Shown: positions 27,117-35,421, counted from the first letter of the stretch. The stretch is 40,937 bases of DNA from Acidimicrobiaceae bacterium (GCA_027315045.1 DAHUZS010000059.1:1-40937); one strand, 5' to 3'. Notes: generated by a model from the sequence alone, not told the origin. A program made the numbers and translations.

Positions 27117-29186
27117 TTAGACCCGACCGGGGACCTCAACTCCCATCGCGGCCGGGCCTCGCGTGAGGCGGCTCCAGAGCACGTCCTTGCCCATGGGCCT
27201 GGCTAGGAGATAGCCCTGACCGTTGCTGCACCCTTCGGCCTGGAGCATTCGCAGCTCGGCCTCCTGCTCGATGCCTTCTGCCACGGTCTCGACGCCCATG
27301 GAGCGTCCGAGCGAGACCATCGTGTGGAGGAGCGCCCGCCCCTGGGAGTCTTGCGACGACGAGACGAAGGAGCGGTCGATCTTCAAGACGTCGACGGGGA
27401 ACTGGCGGAGGTACGAGAGCGAGGAATACCCCGTTCCGAAGTCGTCGATCGCGATCCGGACCCCGAGCGACTTGAGCCGGAGCAGACGCCTGATGGCCTC
27501 GTCGGCGTCGTCCATGAGGACGCTCTCGGTCACCTCGATGGTCAGGTAGCGGGGCTCGAGCCCGCTGGTCCTGAGGCTCGCCGCGACCTCCTCGAGGTAC
27601 TCGTCGGTGGCCAGTTGGCGGGCCGAGGCATTGACCGAGACCCTGATGGGGACGTGCCGGCGGTGCCACTCCATCGCGTCCCGGCAGGACTGGAAGAGCA
27701 CCTGGCGCCCCACCGAGACGATCATCCCGGTTTGCTCGAGGTAGGAGATGAAGCCGCCGGGCTCGACCACCCCACGAACCGGGTGCTGCCAGCGGAGGAG
27801 CGCCTCCACGCCGACCAGAGCCAGGTCGTGCAGGCGGAAGATGGGCTGGTAGACGACGAAGAACTGGTTCTGCTCGACCGCCATCCGCAGGTCGAGCTCG
27901 AGATCGAGCCGACCGCGGGCCGCTGTCTGCATCTCGGGCTCGAAGTACAGGCAGCGACCCTTGGCCGTGCTCTTGGCTGCGTTGAGCGCGATACCGGCGT
28001 CTCGGATGAGCTCCGCCGCGCTGTCGCGGTGGCCCCAGGCCACCCCGATGGTGGCCGAGACCCGCAACGGTGTGCCTGGCTTCAGGCCCGAGAAGGGTTG
28101 GGCGAACGCGCCCAGGAGCTTGCGGGCGATTGGATCGGGTCCTTCGTTGATGGAGATGGCGTCGGCCAGGACGAGGAACTGGTCACCGCCGACCCGGCCG
28201 AGCGTGTCCGACGCCCTGAGTGTGGTCTGCAGCCTGAGGGCGATCGCTCTCAGGAGGTGGTCGCCGGTCGCGTGCCCCAACGACTCATTGATGGCCTTGA
28301 AGTTGTCGAGGTCGATGTAGAAGGCGGCCAGCGGTACGAGGTCGCGCTTGGACCGGGCCAGCATGCGGTCGGCTCGGTCGAAGATGAGATCCCGGTTCGG
28401 TAGTCCCGTGAGCTGGTCGTGGAGACTCCGGTGTGCCAGTTCGGCGCTCGTCGACGCCGCCACCTGCAGCGCCCGCTCCCGGCCTTTGGCCATGCGCACC
28501 AGCAGGGCGAACAGCAAGACGGTCAGGATCAGTCCGACGTCGAGGACGCCCAGGGCCTGGACCGTGGGTGAGGCGGCGTCGGGTGGTAACCCGATCAGGG
28601 CGTCCCAGGTCCCGGGGAGGGACAGTTGTACCGTCCGAACGACGTCGGAGCTGCTTTGCTGACCGGCGGTGGCGATCACGGAGCTCTGTCCGGTCGGGTT
28701 CCGGTAGCTGAGCGCGATCGACAGACCGCCCACGCTCTGGAGGATCGGGGCCGTCGCCTGGCCCGGGTTGATGAGGCCGGCCGCCCAGCCGATGACGGCC
28801 CGTTCGCGCTCCGTGGCGGTGGCGGTGGGTTGGCCGTCGGCGTAGACCGGCAGGGCCATCTCGATGAGGTCGGACGCCTGGGACGCGGCGCCGACCTTGA
28901 CCGCCTCTGGCACCGACGCTTTGAGGAGCGGGAGGATTTGACCCATCTCGGGCGCGCCGGTCCGGGCCGCCGCCTGCAGCAGCCCGTTGAAGGCACTGTC
29001 GCAGTAGTCGAAGCCGGGGTTGAGCAACGAGGATAGGGCGGCGCCGAGACTCGTTGGTTGGTTCACCCCCTGGGTGACGTTGGCACGGTGTGCTGCGATC
29101 AGACGGGTCAGGCAGTAGTAGGGGCGGGTGCCCGGCGGGTTCAGCGCGAACGTCACCGTCTGGCCCAGCGCGGGATCCGCGTTCAC
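27117..29186 (-). CDS. GGDEF-EAL domain protein, main part (separated from its N-terminus by an in-frame TAG)
   Basis: The frame holds the rest of a CHASE-type sensor domain, a transmembrane helix (GLILTVLLFALLV, about 218-230 of this part), a GGDEF domain and an EAL domain. The GGDEF signature is GGDQF (333-337), so the catalytic glutamate is lost, while the RASD inhibitory site (324-327) is kept. The EAL domain looks active: EALLRW (461-466), VNASARQL, TESVLMDD, IDDFGTGYSSL and TVAEGIEQEAEL are intact. Predicted role: membrane c-di-GMP phosphodiesterase with a regulatory GGDEF. The frame is continuous with 29223-29489 except for one TAG; a GTG at 29186 could restart translation, but would leave half a sensor domain. 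Confidence 0.85.
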   Translation of the reverse strand: MNADPALGQTVTFALNPPGTRPYYCLTRLIAAHRANVTQGVNQPTSLGAALSSLLNPGFDYCDSAFNGLLQAAARTGAPEMGQILPLLKASVPEAVKVGAASQASDLIEMALPVYADGQPTATATERERAVIGWAAGLINPGQATAPILQSVGGLSIALSYRNPTGQSSVIATAGQQSSSDVVRTVQLSLPGTWDALIGLPPDAASPTVQALGVLDVGLILTVLLFALLVRMAKGRERALQVAASTSAELAHRSLHDQLTGLPNRDLIFDRADRMLARSKRDLVPLAAFYIDLDNFKAINESLGHATGDHLLRAIALRLQTTLRASDTLGRVGGDQFLVLADAISINEGPDPIARKLLGAFAQPFSGLKPGTPLRVSATIGVAWGHRDSAAELIRDAGIALNAAKSTAKGRCLYFEPEMQTAARGRLDLELDLRMAVEQNQFFVVYQPIFRLHDLALVGVEALLRWQHPVRGVVEPGGFISYLEQTGMIVSVGRQVLFQSCRDAMEWHRRHVPIRVSVNASARQLATDEYLEEVAASLRTSGLEPRYLTIEVTESVLMDDADEAIRRLLRLKSLGVRIAIDDFGTGYSSLSYLRQFPVDVLKIDRSFVSSSQDSQGRALLHTMVSLGRSMGVETVAEGIEQEAELRMLQAEGCSNGQGYLLARPMGKDVLWSRLTRGPAAMGVEVPGRV

Positions 29187-29222
29187 CTGGTGCTCGAAGG
29201 TGGTGAGCGAGCCCGGGTTGAC

Positions 29223-29489
29223 CTACTCCACGTAGGCGAGCCCGACGACCCCTGGGTAGCGCTCCGGCCCGATGGTCGTGAAAAGCTGCTCGAGCGACGT
29301 GTTGGTGGTGGTCAACCCGGTGGCGACGGTCGACCGGACCACCTGAACCAGGTCCTGGTCCCGCTGGAGATAGGCCGACAACGTGGAGGCCACGGTCTCG
29401 GTCGTGGTGTTCAGGCGCTGTTGCTGCTGGTTGGAGGCGTAGCTCTGCCAGCGCGCGGCTCCGATCACGGAGGTCAGGACTCCGATCAC
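29223..29489 (-). CDS. N-terminal fragment of the CHASE-GGDEF-EAL protein, ended by in-frame TAG
   Basis: 88 codons in the same reading frame as the gene downstream. They encode a membrane anchor (IGVLTSVIGAAR and residues upstream) and the start of a CHASE-like extracellular sensor (TLSAYLQRDQDLVQVVRSTV; ERYPGVVGLAYVE). A TAG at 29225-29223 follows, and the sensor sequence then continues with VNPGSLTTFEHQVNADPA. The frame is open for about 45 codons before the GTG at 29489, and that extension completes a good transmembrane helix (RWRLPGSLAAWIVLVIG). No ATG, GTG or TTG occurs in the extension before a TAA, so the natural start may also be lost or noncanonical. Confidence 0.6.
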   Translation of the reverse strand: MIGVLTSVIGAARWQSYASNQQQQRLNTTTETVASTLSAYLQRDQDLVQVVRSTVATGLTTTNTSLEQLFTTIGPERYPGVVGLAYVE

Positions 29490-29702
29490 AAGGACGATCC
29501 ACGCGGCGAGCGAGCCCGGTAGCCGCCAGCGGTGCCGGGTGTTCTTCGCACCCCTGGTGTTGAGACGGGTCGCCCCGGCCAGAGAACCGTCCGTGTGCGG
29601 TCGTCGCGACAGCGAGGGCAGTATCGGCGTAGGACGATGTTAGGTTCCCGACACCGCGAATCCAGGGAATTTGGTCCCTATCAATGGGAGGATCGGCGGG
29701 CT

Positions 29703-29708
29703 TAGCAT
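29703..29708 (+). promoter_or_regulatory. -10 box for the ABC transporter operon (leaderless)
   Basis: TAGCAT with exactly 6 nt to the ATG of the solute-binding protein gene at 29715. The same hexamer recurs at 33028-33033 ahead of the TetR-like gene. No ribosome-binding site lies between the box and the start codon. Confidence 0.4.
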
Positions 29709-29714
29709 CGGCAC

Positions 29715-31172
29715 ATGGGCGATGACGACCGAGAGCCCCTCAGTGCCGTGGGGATCTCGGCCCTCACGGACGGTCCGGCCTTTACCCGTCGTGACCTGCT
29801 ACGGAGCGCCGCCGCGGTCGGTGTCGGCGCCGGGGTCGGCCTCTTGCTTCCCGGGGTGGCGGAGGCGAAGTCGAAATTCCCGATCGGGGCGGCGACGAGG
29901 TCCAAGTCGAAGCCGGTCTCGATCACTATGTGGCACTCCATGACCGAAGCCAATCTCCAGACTCTCCAGAAGCTGACCGACCAGTTCCACCGTTCCCAGA
30001 AGAACGTCAGGGTCAACCTGGTTGGCCAGAACAGCTACACCGACACTCTGACCGCCTACACGACGGCGCTCTCGGCCGGGACCTCGAAGCTCCCCGACGT
30101 CCTCCAGTGGGAGACCTCCCTCATCCAATTGCTCATCGACAGCCAGAGTGTGGTTCCCGTGGGCTCCGCCGTCGCGGCGGACCACTACTCGCTCGGGGAC
30201 TACGTCCCCTCGATGCTCAACTACTTCCGGGTGAACGGGACGCTCTGGGCCATGCCGTTCAACATCTCCAGCCAGGTCCTCTATTACGACCAGAACGTGC
30301 TCGTCAAGGCCGGCCTCGATCCGACCAAGCCCCCGACGACGCTGAACGGGTTGCGAACCGCGGCCAAGAAGATCGTCTCGAGCGGTGCGGCCAAGTACGG
30401 GATGAGCCTGAAGGGCGCGCCGGCGACCTTCGAGTTGTTCATGTCGCTCGGAAACAAGACGGTCGTGAACCACAGCAACGGACGCAAGGGTCGCGCCACC
30501 GCAGTGACGTTCGACGACGCGCTCGGGAGGTCCATTTTCAGCTGGTGGTCCGGCATGCTCAACGACAAGCTGGCACAGGAGACCGCACCCACTGGTACCG
30601 GCGTCTACGACAACCTGCTGGCGATCGGCTCGGGCATCGCGCCGATGACACTCGACACCTCGGCCGCGCTCGGCACCATCCTGGTGGTGCTGACCCAGAA
30701 GCAATACGCCAACGTGAAGCTGGGTGTCGGGCCGATCCCCTCTCCTGGGTCCAAGCCGGCCAAGTCCGGAGGCGTCTTCATCGGTGGTGCCGGTCTGTAT
30801 ATCGTGAAGAAATCGGCGGCCCACCAGGACGCGGCGTGGCAGTTCATCAAGTTCCTGACCTCACCGGACCAGCAGGCCACCTGGGCAGTGGGCACCGGGT
30901 ACGTGCCGGTGCGCAAGGCTTCGTTGTCGAACCCGACACTGTCCAAGGCGTGGAACTCGGTCCCCGGCTACCGGGTCCCCTATCAGCAACTGCTGTCGAG
31001 CCCGGTGAACCCGGCGTGTGCCGGGTATGTCTCGGGGGCCGCGAACCAGATCGACACCGCCATCCAGAACGCCCTTGCGGCTCTGGCCAACGGCACCCCG
31101 GCGAAGCAGGCACTCAACGAGGCCGCCTCGGCCGCCAACAGTGCCATTCGGTCCTATAACCAACGGGTCTGA
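29715..31172 (+). CDS. ABC transporter extracellular solute-binding protein (family 1, UgpB/sugar type), Tat-exported
   Basis: A 485-residue binding protein. FTRRDLLRSAAAVGVGAGVG (23-42) is a twin-arginine signal with TRRDLL, and VAEA near 48-51 is a plausible cleavage site. There is no lipobox cysteine, so the protein would be released or held by the permease rather than lipid-anchored. The mature part begins SITMWHSMTEANLQTLQKLTDQF, typical of family 1 proteins for sugars or glycerol-3-phosphate, and contains PFNISSQVLYYDQNVL and GGAGLYIVKKSAAHQDAAWQFIKFL. It is the first gene of a three-gene transport operon. Substrate identity cannot be settled. Confidence 0.9.
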   Translation: MGDDDREPLSAVGISALTDGPAFTRRDLLRSAAAVGVGAGVGLLLPGVAEAKSKFPIGAATRSKSKPVSITMWHSMTEANLQTLQKLTDQFHRSQKNVRVNLVGQNSYTDTLTAYTTALSAGTSKLPDVLQWETSLIQLLIDSQSVVPVGSAVAADHYSLGDYVPSMLNYFRVNGTLWAMPFNISSQVLYYDQNVLVKAGLDPTKPPTTLNGLRTAAKKIVSSGAAKYGMSLKGAPATFELFMSLGNKTVVNHSNGRKGRATAVTFDDALGRSIFSWWSGMLNDKLAQETAPTGTGVYDNLLAIGSGIAPMTLDTSAALGTILVVLTQKQYANVKLGVGPIPSPGSKPAKSGGVFIGGAGLYIVKKSAAHQDAAWQFIKFLTSPDQQATWAVGTGYVPVRKASLSNPTLSKAWNSVPGYRVPYQQLLSSPVNPACAGYVSGAANQIDTAIQNALAALANGTPAKQALNEAASAANSAIRSYNQRV

Positions 31173-31193
31173 GTCGCTCGGGGGGACCGGGGC

Positions 31194-32087
31194 TTGAGCG
31201 CGAAGACACTCCGACGTCTGCGCGAGGGGGCGCTTGGCTACCTGCTCGTGCTCCCCGCCTTGGGTGCCTTCGGACTGTTCGTCTTCTACCCGCTGGTCAA
31301 GACCGCCTACCTCGGATTCTTCCTCGCGCCCCCGACGCCGAACCTTCCGTCTCATTACGTCGGGTTCCACCAGTACGGCCAGGTCCTCGGGTCGTCGGAG
31401 TTCGTGAGCGACCTCGGTCGGACGGCGTTCTTCGTGCTGCTGACGGTCCCCACCGGGATCGTCGTCGGTCTGCTCCTGGCCAACCTGGCCCATACCAAGG
31501 TGCCGGGGATACGCGCCTTTCGGACCATCTACTCCTCGACCGTCGCGACCTCGACCGCCGTCGCGTCGGTGGCCTTTCTCACGCTGCTCAACCCGCAGAT
31601 CGGGGTCCTCAGCTACCTGTTCGGCAAGGCGGGTGGGAACGGGGTCCTGGCCAATCCACACTGGGCCCTCCCGGCGGTGGCAATGGTGACCGTCTGGCAG
31701 AACATCGGCTTCACGTTCATCTTGATGAGCGCAGCACTCCAGTCGCTCCCCCAGGAGGTGCTGGAGGCGGCCAAGGTCGACGGGGCATCGGGATCGGTAC
31801 GGTTCCGACAGATCGTGCTTCCCCTGCTCTCACCGATCCTGTTCTTCGCCGCCGTGATCGGGGTGATCGGTGGCTTCCAGTCGTTTGGCCAGATCGACCT
31901 TCTGACCCAGGGCGGGCCGAACCATGCCTCGCTCGTGCTGATCTACGACATCTACCAACAGGCGTTCCAGTTCAACAACCCCGGGTACGCCGCAGTCCTC
32001 TCCATCGCCCTCTTCGGGATCCTCCTGGTCTTGACCTTCGTGCAGTTCTTCTTCTTCCAACGGCGGGTGAGCTATGCCAGCGACTGA
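31194..32087 (+). CDS. Carbohydrate ABC transporter permease (UgpA/MalF type)
   Basis: A 297-residue integral membrane protein with about six transmembrane helices, the first at GYLLVLPALGAFGLFVFYPLV. The EAA loop that docks the ATPase is EVLEAAKVDGASGSVRFRQIVLPLLSP. The best start is a TTG at 31194, 21 nt after the binding-protein stop, preceded by a G-rich stretch (GGGGGGACCGGGG). It overlaps the second permease gene by 14 nt. It pairs with that permease to form the membrane channel for the substrate delivered by the upstream binding protein. Confidence 0.9.
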   Translation: MSAKTLRRLREGALGYLLVLPALGAFGLFVFYPLVKTAYLGFFLAPPTPNLPSHYVGFHQYGQVLGSSEFVSDLGRTAFFVLLTVPTGIVVGLLLANLAHTKVPGIRAFRTIYSSTVATSTAVASVAFLTLLNPQIGVLSYLFGKAGGNGVLANPHWALPAVAMVTVWQNIGFTFILMSAALQSLPQEVLEAAKVDGASGSVRFRQIVLPLLSPILFFAAVIGVIGGFQSFGQIDLLTQGGPNHASLVLIYDIYQQAFQFNNPGYAAVLSIALFGILLVLTFVQFFFFQRRVSYASD

Positions 32088-32922
32088 GGCCTCGGCGCGC
32101 CGCACACGCCACCTACGCCTGGTCGTTCGTTACGCGGTGCTCATCGGCGCGGCGGCCATCGTGCTCTTTCCCATCTACATCACGATCGTCGACGCCCTGC
32201 TCACCCCCCAACAGATCACCCACCGACCACCGACACTGTTCCCCACCGATCCCCAGTGGAACACCTTCGTCACCGCCTTCCGGCAGGGGAGCCTCGGGAT
32301 CTACCTGCGCAACAGCGCCATCGTGACCTTCGCGGTCGTCGCCTTGGAGGTGACGACCTCGGTGCTCGCGGCCTACGCGTTCGTGTTCCTCAAGTTCCCA
32401 GCCCGCAAAATCCTCTTCTTCGCCTGTCTCGCGACACTCATGGTGCCGGGCGAGGCGACCCTTATCCCCAACTACCAGACCATCAACGGGCTGGGCCTGC
32501 TCAACACCTTCCCGTCGCTCATCCTCCCCTTCGTCGCCAGCGGAATCGGGATCTTCCTGTTCCGGCAGGCCTTCTTGGGCTTCCCCCCCGAGCTGCGCGA
32601 CGCGGCCCAGCTCGACGGCTGCGGACACCTGAAGTTCCTGTTCCGGATCGTGGCGCCCATCAACCGATCGGTGATCGCGGCCTTCGCTTTGTTCGCGTTC
32701 CTGTCCGCGTGGAACCAGTACCTCTGGCCATTGGTGGTGACCCAGACCGACAGCGTCCGTACCGTGCAGATCGGCTTGCGTCAGTTGAGTGGGGCTAACT
32801 TCAGCCAGTTCAACGTGGTGTTCGCCGGGACCATCCTCGCCGCACTGCCCATCGCGATCCTCCTGCTCCTCTTCCAGCGCCAGCTGGTCGCCGGGCTGAC
32901 CGCCGGTGCTGTCAAAGGTTGA
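32074..32922 (+). CDS. Carbohydrate ABC transporter permease (UgpE/MalG type)
   Basis: A 282-residue permease with about six transmembrane helices (first at VLIGAAAIVLFPIYITIVDAL). Its EAA loop is ELRDAAQLDGCGHLKFLFRIVAPINRS. The ATG at 32074 lies inside the end of the preceding permease gene, so the two are translationally coupled. No ATP-binding subunit follows; in Actinobacteria one shared MsmK/UgpC-type ATPase often serves several importers, so an ATPase encoded elsewhere is expected (inference). The operon ends here, followed by a weak hairpin. Confidence 0.9.
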   Translation: MPATEASARRTRHLRLVVRYAVLIGAAAIVLFPIYITIVDALLTPQQITHRPPTLFPTDPQWNTFVTAFRQGSLGIYLRNSAIVTFAVVALEVTTSVLAAYAFVFLKFPARKILFFACLATLMVPGEATLIPNYQTINGLGLLNTFPSLILPFVASGIGIFLFRQAFLGFPPELRDAAQLDGCGHLKFLFRIVAPINRSVIAAFALFAFLSAWNQYLWPLVVTQTDSVRTVQIGLRQLSGANFSQFNVVFAGTILAALPIAILLLLFQRQLVAGLTAGAVKG

Positions 32923-32949
32923 ACCGTGCCGGACGTGATCGGACACGGT
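32923..32949 (+). terminator. Possible terminator hairpin after the ABC operon
   Basis: ACCGTG (32923-32928) pairs with CACGGT (32944-32949) around a 15-nt loop, immediately after the permease stop. The stem is only 6 bp and no U-run follows, so this is a weak call. Confidence 0.25.
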
Positions 32950-33041
32950 GCGCCGGTGCAATCGGTCTTCAGTGCCTGGCGAGAACACGCGACTCGCTCA
33001 CCCCGAGTGTCCGGGCCAAGGGCTGAATAGCATGCCGCGTC

Positions 33042-33422
33042 GTGCACCGATCGAACCTGCACCCTGGACTGGGCTCATGGCTGGCAGGGCTGCACGTGTA
33101 CCTCCTTGGCCCGGTCGTGTCACCCGCGGCAGTCGACCGAATGAACGCCATGCTCGGGGTCCTGCGTGGTGCCGGCATCGACGAAGAGGGCGTCTGGCGG
33201 GCCTACGCCGCGGTGCACACCTACACCGTCGGTTTCGCCGCGCTCCAAGTGTCGCGTGGTCACCCGGCACCAGGGAGCGGCCCCCCCGACCCGCTCATCG
33301 AACGCCTGGCCTCCTACACCACCCGCGACCAGTTCGAGGTGGGGTTGCGCTACCTGATCGAGGGGATCGAGCTCGATGTGGCACCGACCCCGGCCGGCGA
33401 AGGACCAGAGACGACCGCGTAG
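33042..33422 (+). CDS. TetR-like protein lacking the DNA-binding domain
   Basis: 126 residues beginning MHRSNLHPGLGSWLAGLHVY. The pattern HPGL, GPVVSPAAVDRMNAMLGVLRGAGIDEEGVWRAYAAVHTYTVGFAAL and FEVGLRYLIEGIEL is that of the ligand-binding C-terminal region of TetR/AcrR regulators. The usual N-terminal helix-turn-helix of about 60 residues is absent: the frame is closed by a TGA 21 nt before the GTG, and no frame in the preceding 119 nt encodes a helix-turn-helix. A TAGCAT box lies 8 nt upstream, so the short protein may still be expressed. It is either a degraded regulator or a small ligand-binding protein. It converges on the acetoacetyl-CoA synthetase gene. Confidence 0.65.
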   Translation: MHRSNLHPGLGSWLAGLHVYLLGPVVSPAAVDRMNAMLGVLRGAGIDEEGVWRAYAAVHTYTVGFAALQVSRGHPAPGSGPPDPLIERLASYTTRDQFEVGLRYLIEGIELDVAPTPAGEGPETTA

Positions 33423-33432
33423 AAGCCCGGCG

Positions 33433-35421
33433 TCACCCGCCGGTCCGGAGCAGCTGGAGACGGGCGACCAGCCGATCGAGCGCTTCGGGGTCGTCGACCG
33501 CGCCCGGCGTCACCGCTTGGGAGGGGGGGACCCCGAGCAGCATGCGGCGGACGGGGACCTCGAGCCTCTTGCCGTTGAGGGTCCGGGGGATCTTGTCGAG
33601 GACCACGACTTCGTCGGGCACATGGCGGGGGGAGAGCTCGGTCCGGATCCTGGACCGCAGCTCCTCGTCGAGACGCTCTGAGGCCTCCGGCTCAGGCGTG
33701 ACGAAGAGGTAGAGGCGGCCCTCGATGCCGAGTTCGCTCGTGTCGACGACCAGGGCGTCGGCCACCCCGGGCGCGCCGTCGAGAACGCGGTAGAAGTCGG
33801 CGGCTCCACTGCGCACCCCGCCGCGGTTCAAGGTCGCGTCGGAGCGTCCATAGATGACGCACCCGCCCGCTTCGGTGATTTTCAGCCAATCGCCGTGCCG
33901 CCAGACGCCCGGAAAGGTGGAGAAGTAGCTCTCGTGCAGTCGCGCTCCTCCGGCGTCGCCCCAGAATCTGATGGGCATCGAGGGCATAGGTTCGGTGATG
34001 ACCAGCTCTCCGGTGGTCCCGACCACCGGTTCACCGTTCTCATCGAAGGCCTCGACCTTTGCTCCCAGCATGCGGCACTGCATCTCGCCGGCACGAACCG
34101 GCAGCAACGGGCAGGGGCCGATGAAGGCGGTGCAGAGGTCGGTCCCACCGGATAGCGGGGCGACCAGGACCCCGGGTGCGATGCGCTCCGCCGCGAAGGC
34201 GAAGCCCTCCGGGGACAGGGGGGCACCGGTCGACCCCACGGTCCGCAGGCGCCCGAGCCGGTGGTGGTGGCGAGGCTCGTAGCCACTCTGGCGGAGGGTG
34301 TCGAAGTAGGGAGGGCTGGCGCCGAAGCACGTGATCTGCACCTCCTCGGCCAACCGCCACAGTCGGCCCGGGTCGGGCCAGGCCGGATGGCCGTCGAAGC
34401 AGATGACGGTCGCGCCGACGAGCAGGCCCCCGACGAGGAAGTTCCACATCATCCATCCGGTCGTCGAGAACCAGAAGAAGCGGTCGTCGCGACCGAGGTC
34501 GCAATGCAGAGCGAGTGCCTTCAGGTGTTCGAGGAGGATGCCCGCGTGGGAGTGGACGATGGGCTTGGGCGGTCCGGTGGTCCCCGAGGAGTAGAGGATC
34601 CACAGGGGATGGTTGGAGGGGAGGGGCTCGACCGCCAGCTCGGCCGGCTCGGCGAGCAGCCGGTCCCAATCGAGCCGGTCCGCCCGGGCATGCTCCGACC
34701 CCACCACGACCGTTGCGCCCAGTCCGGGCAGCGCCGCCGACAGCGTCCGGGTCTTGTCGGCGAGGTCGAACACCCTGCCTCCGTAGCGGTAGGAGTCGGC
34801 GATGAGGAGGACCGACGGTTCGATCTGGCGGAACCGGTCGACCATGCTGGTCACGCCGAACTCGGGCGCACAGGTCGACCAGACGGCGCCGATGCTGGCA
34901 GCCGCCAAGAAGCCCGCGACCGCCTCGGGGCCGTTGCCCAGCACCGCGGCCACTCGGTCGCCGGGACCGACGCCCAGGCGCCGGAGGCCAGCGGCGACCG
35001 AACCGGCCAGGGCACGGAGCTGGCCGTAGGTGAGCTCGGTCCGCTCGCCTTGTTCGTTCTCGGCGACGAGGGCGAGGTCGGCGTCGGGGTGTCGGAGCAC
35101 CGGGTCGAGGTAGTTGAGCTGTTGGCCGGTGAACCACTGGGCCCCCTCGACCCCGGCACCACGGCGCAGGACCTCGCTGGCCACCAACGGAGCCCCGAGG
35201 TCGAAGTACCGCCACAGCGTCGCCCAGAACTCCTCGATGTGCTCGACCGACCACCGCCACAGGTCTCCGTAGCCCTCGAACACCAGGCCGGAGTCGTGGG
35301 CCAGCCAGTCCATGAACTGCCAGAGCTGGGAGCCCGCCGCCCGATCGGGGGATGGCTCCCACAGCAGGGTCCCTTCCTCGATGCGTCGGGCGTCCGGCCG
35401 GTCTCCGAGCTGGTCGGCCAC
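33433..35421 (-). CDS. Acetoacetate--CoA ligase (acetoacetyl-CoA synthetase)
   Basis: A 662-residue ANL enzyme, the length typical of acetoacetyl-CoA synthetases. The N-terminal AcsA-like region WRWSVEHIEEFWATLWRYFD and AQWFTGQQLNYLDPVL is characteristic. A3 is LYSSGTTGPPKPIVHSHAG; APLSGGTDLCTAFIG matches the family A5 segment; IPRTLNGKRLEVPVRRMLLG carries the catalytic lysine. It activates acetoacetate, linking ketone body or storage-polymer turnover and leucine breakdown to acetyl-CoA. The GTG at 35421 has a strong GGGAGG ribosome-binding site; a much longer upstream frame is an artefact of high GC. It is divergent from rho, sharing a 323-nt gap. It could support the CoA chemistry of the 4-12 kb operon, but nothing links them directly. 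Confidence 0.9.
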   Translation of the reverse strand: MADQLGDRPDARRIEEGTLLWEPSPDRAAGSQLWQFMDWLAHDSGLVFEGYGDLWRWSVEHIEEFWATLWRYFDLGAPLVASEVLRRGAGVEGAQWFTGQQLNYLDPVLRHPDADLALVAENEQGERTELTYGQLRALAGSVAAGLRRLGVGPGDRVAAVLGNGPEAVAGFLAAASIGAVWSTCAPEFGVTSMVDRFRQIEPSVLLIADSYRYGGRVFDLADKTRTLSAALPGLGATVVVGSEHARADRLDWDRLLAEPAELAVEPLPSNHPLWILYSSGTTGPPKPIVHSHAGILLEHLKALALHCDLGRDDRFFWFSTTGWMMWNFLVGGLLVGATVICFDGHPAWPDPGRLWRLAEEVQITCFGASPPYFDTLRQSGYEPRHHHRLGRLRTVGSTGAPLSPEGFAFAAERIAPGVLVAPLSGGTDLCTAFIGPCPLLPVRAGEMQCRMLGAKVEAFDENGEPVVGTTGELVITEPMPSMPIRFWGDAGGARLHESYFSTFPGVWRHGDWLKITEAGGCVIYGRSDATLNRGGVRSGAADFYRVLDGAPGVADALVVDTSELGIEGRLYLFVTPEPEASERLDEELRSRIRTELSPRHVPDEVVVLDKIPRTLNGKRLEVPVRRMLLGVPPSQAVTPGAVDDPEALDRLVARLQLLRTGG

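Noticed and set aside
29223-29225. TAG as a recoded sense codon (pyrrolysine or stop reassignment)
   Set aside because: prfA is intact, TAG ends udgB, rpmE, sua5 and the TetR-like gene here, and there is no downstream structure or pyrrolysine machinery in view.
27117-35421. The block between thrC and rho as a recent mobile island
   Set aside because: GC content and codon use look like the rest of the window, and no mobility gene or flanking repeat is visible, so only a rearrangement of unknown age can be claimed.
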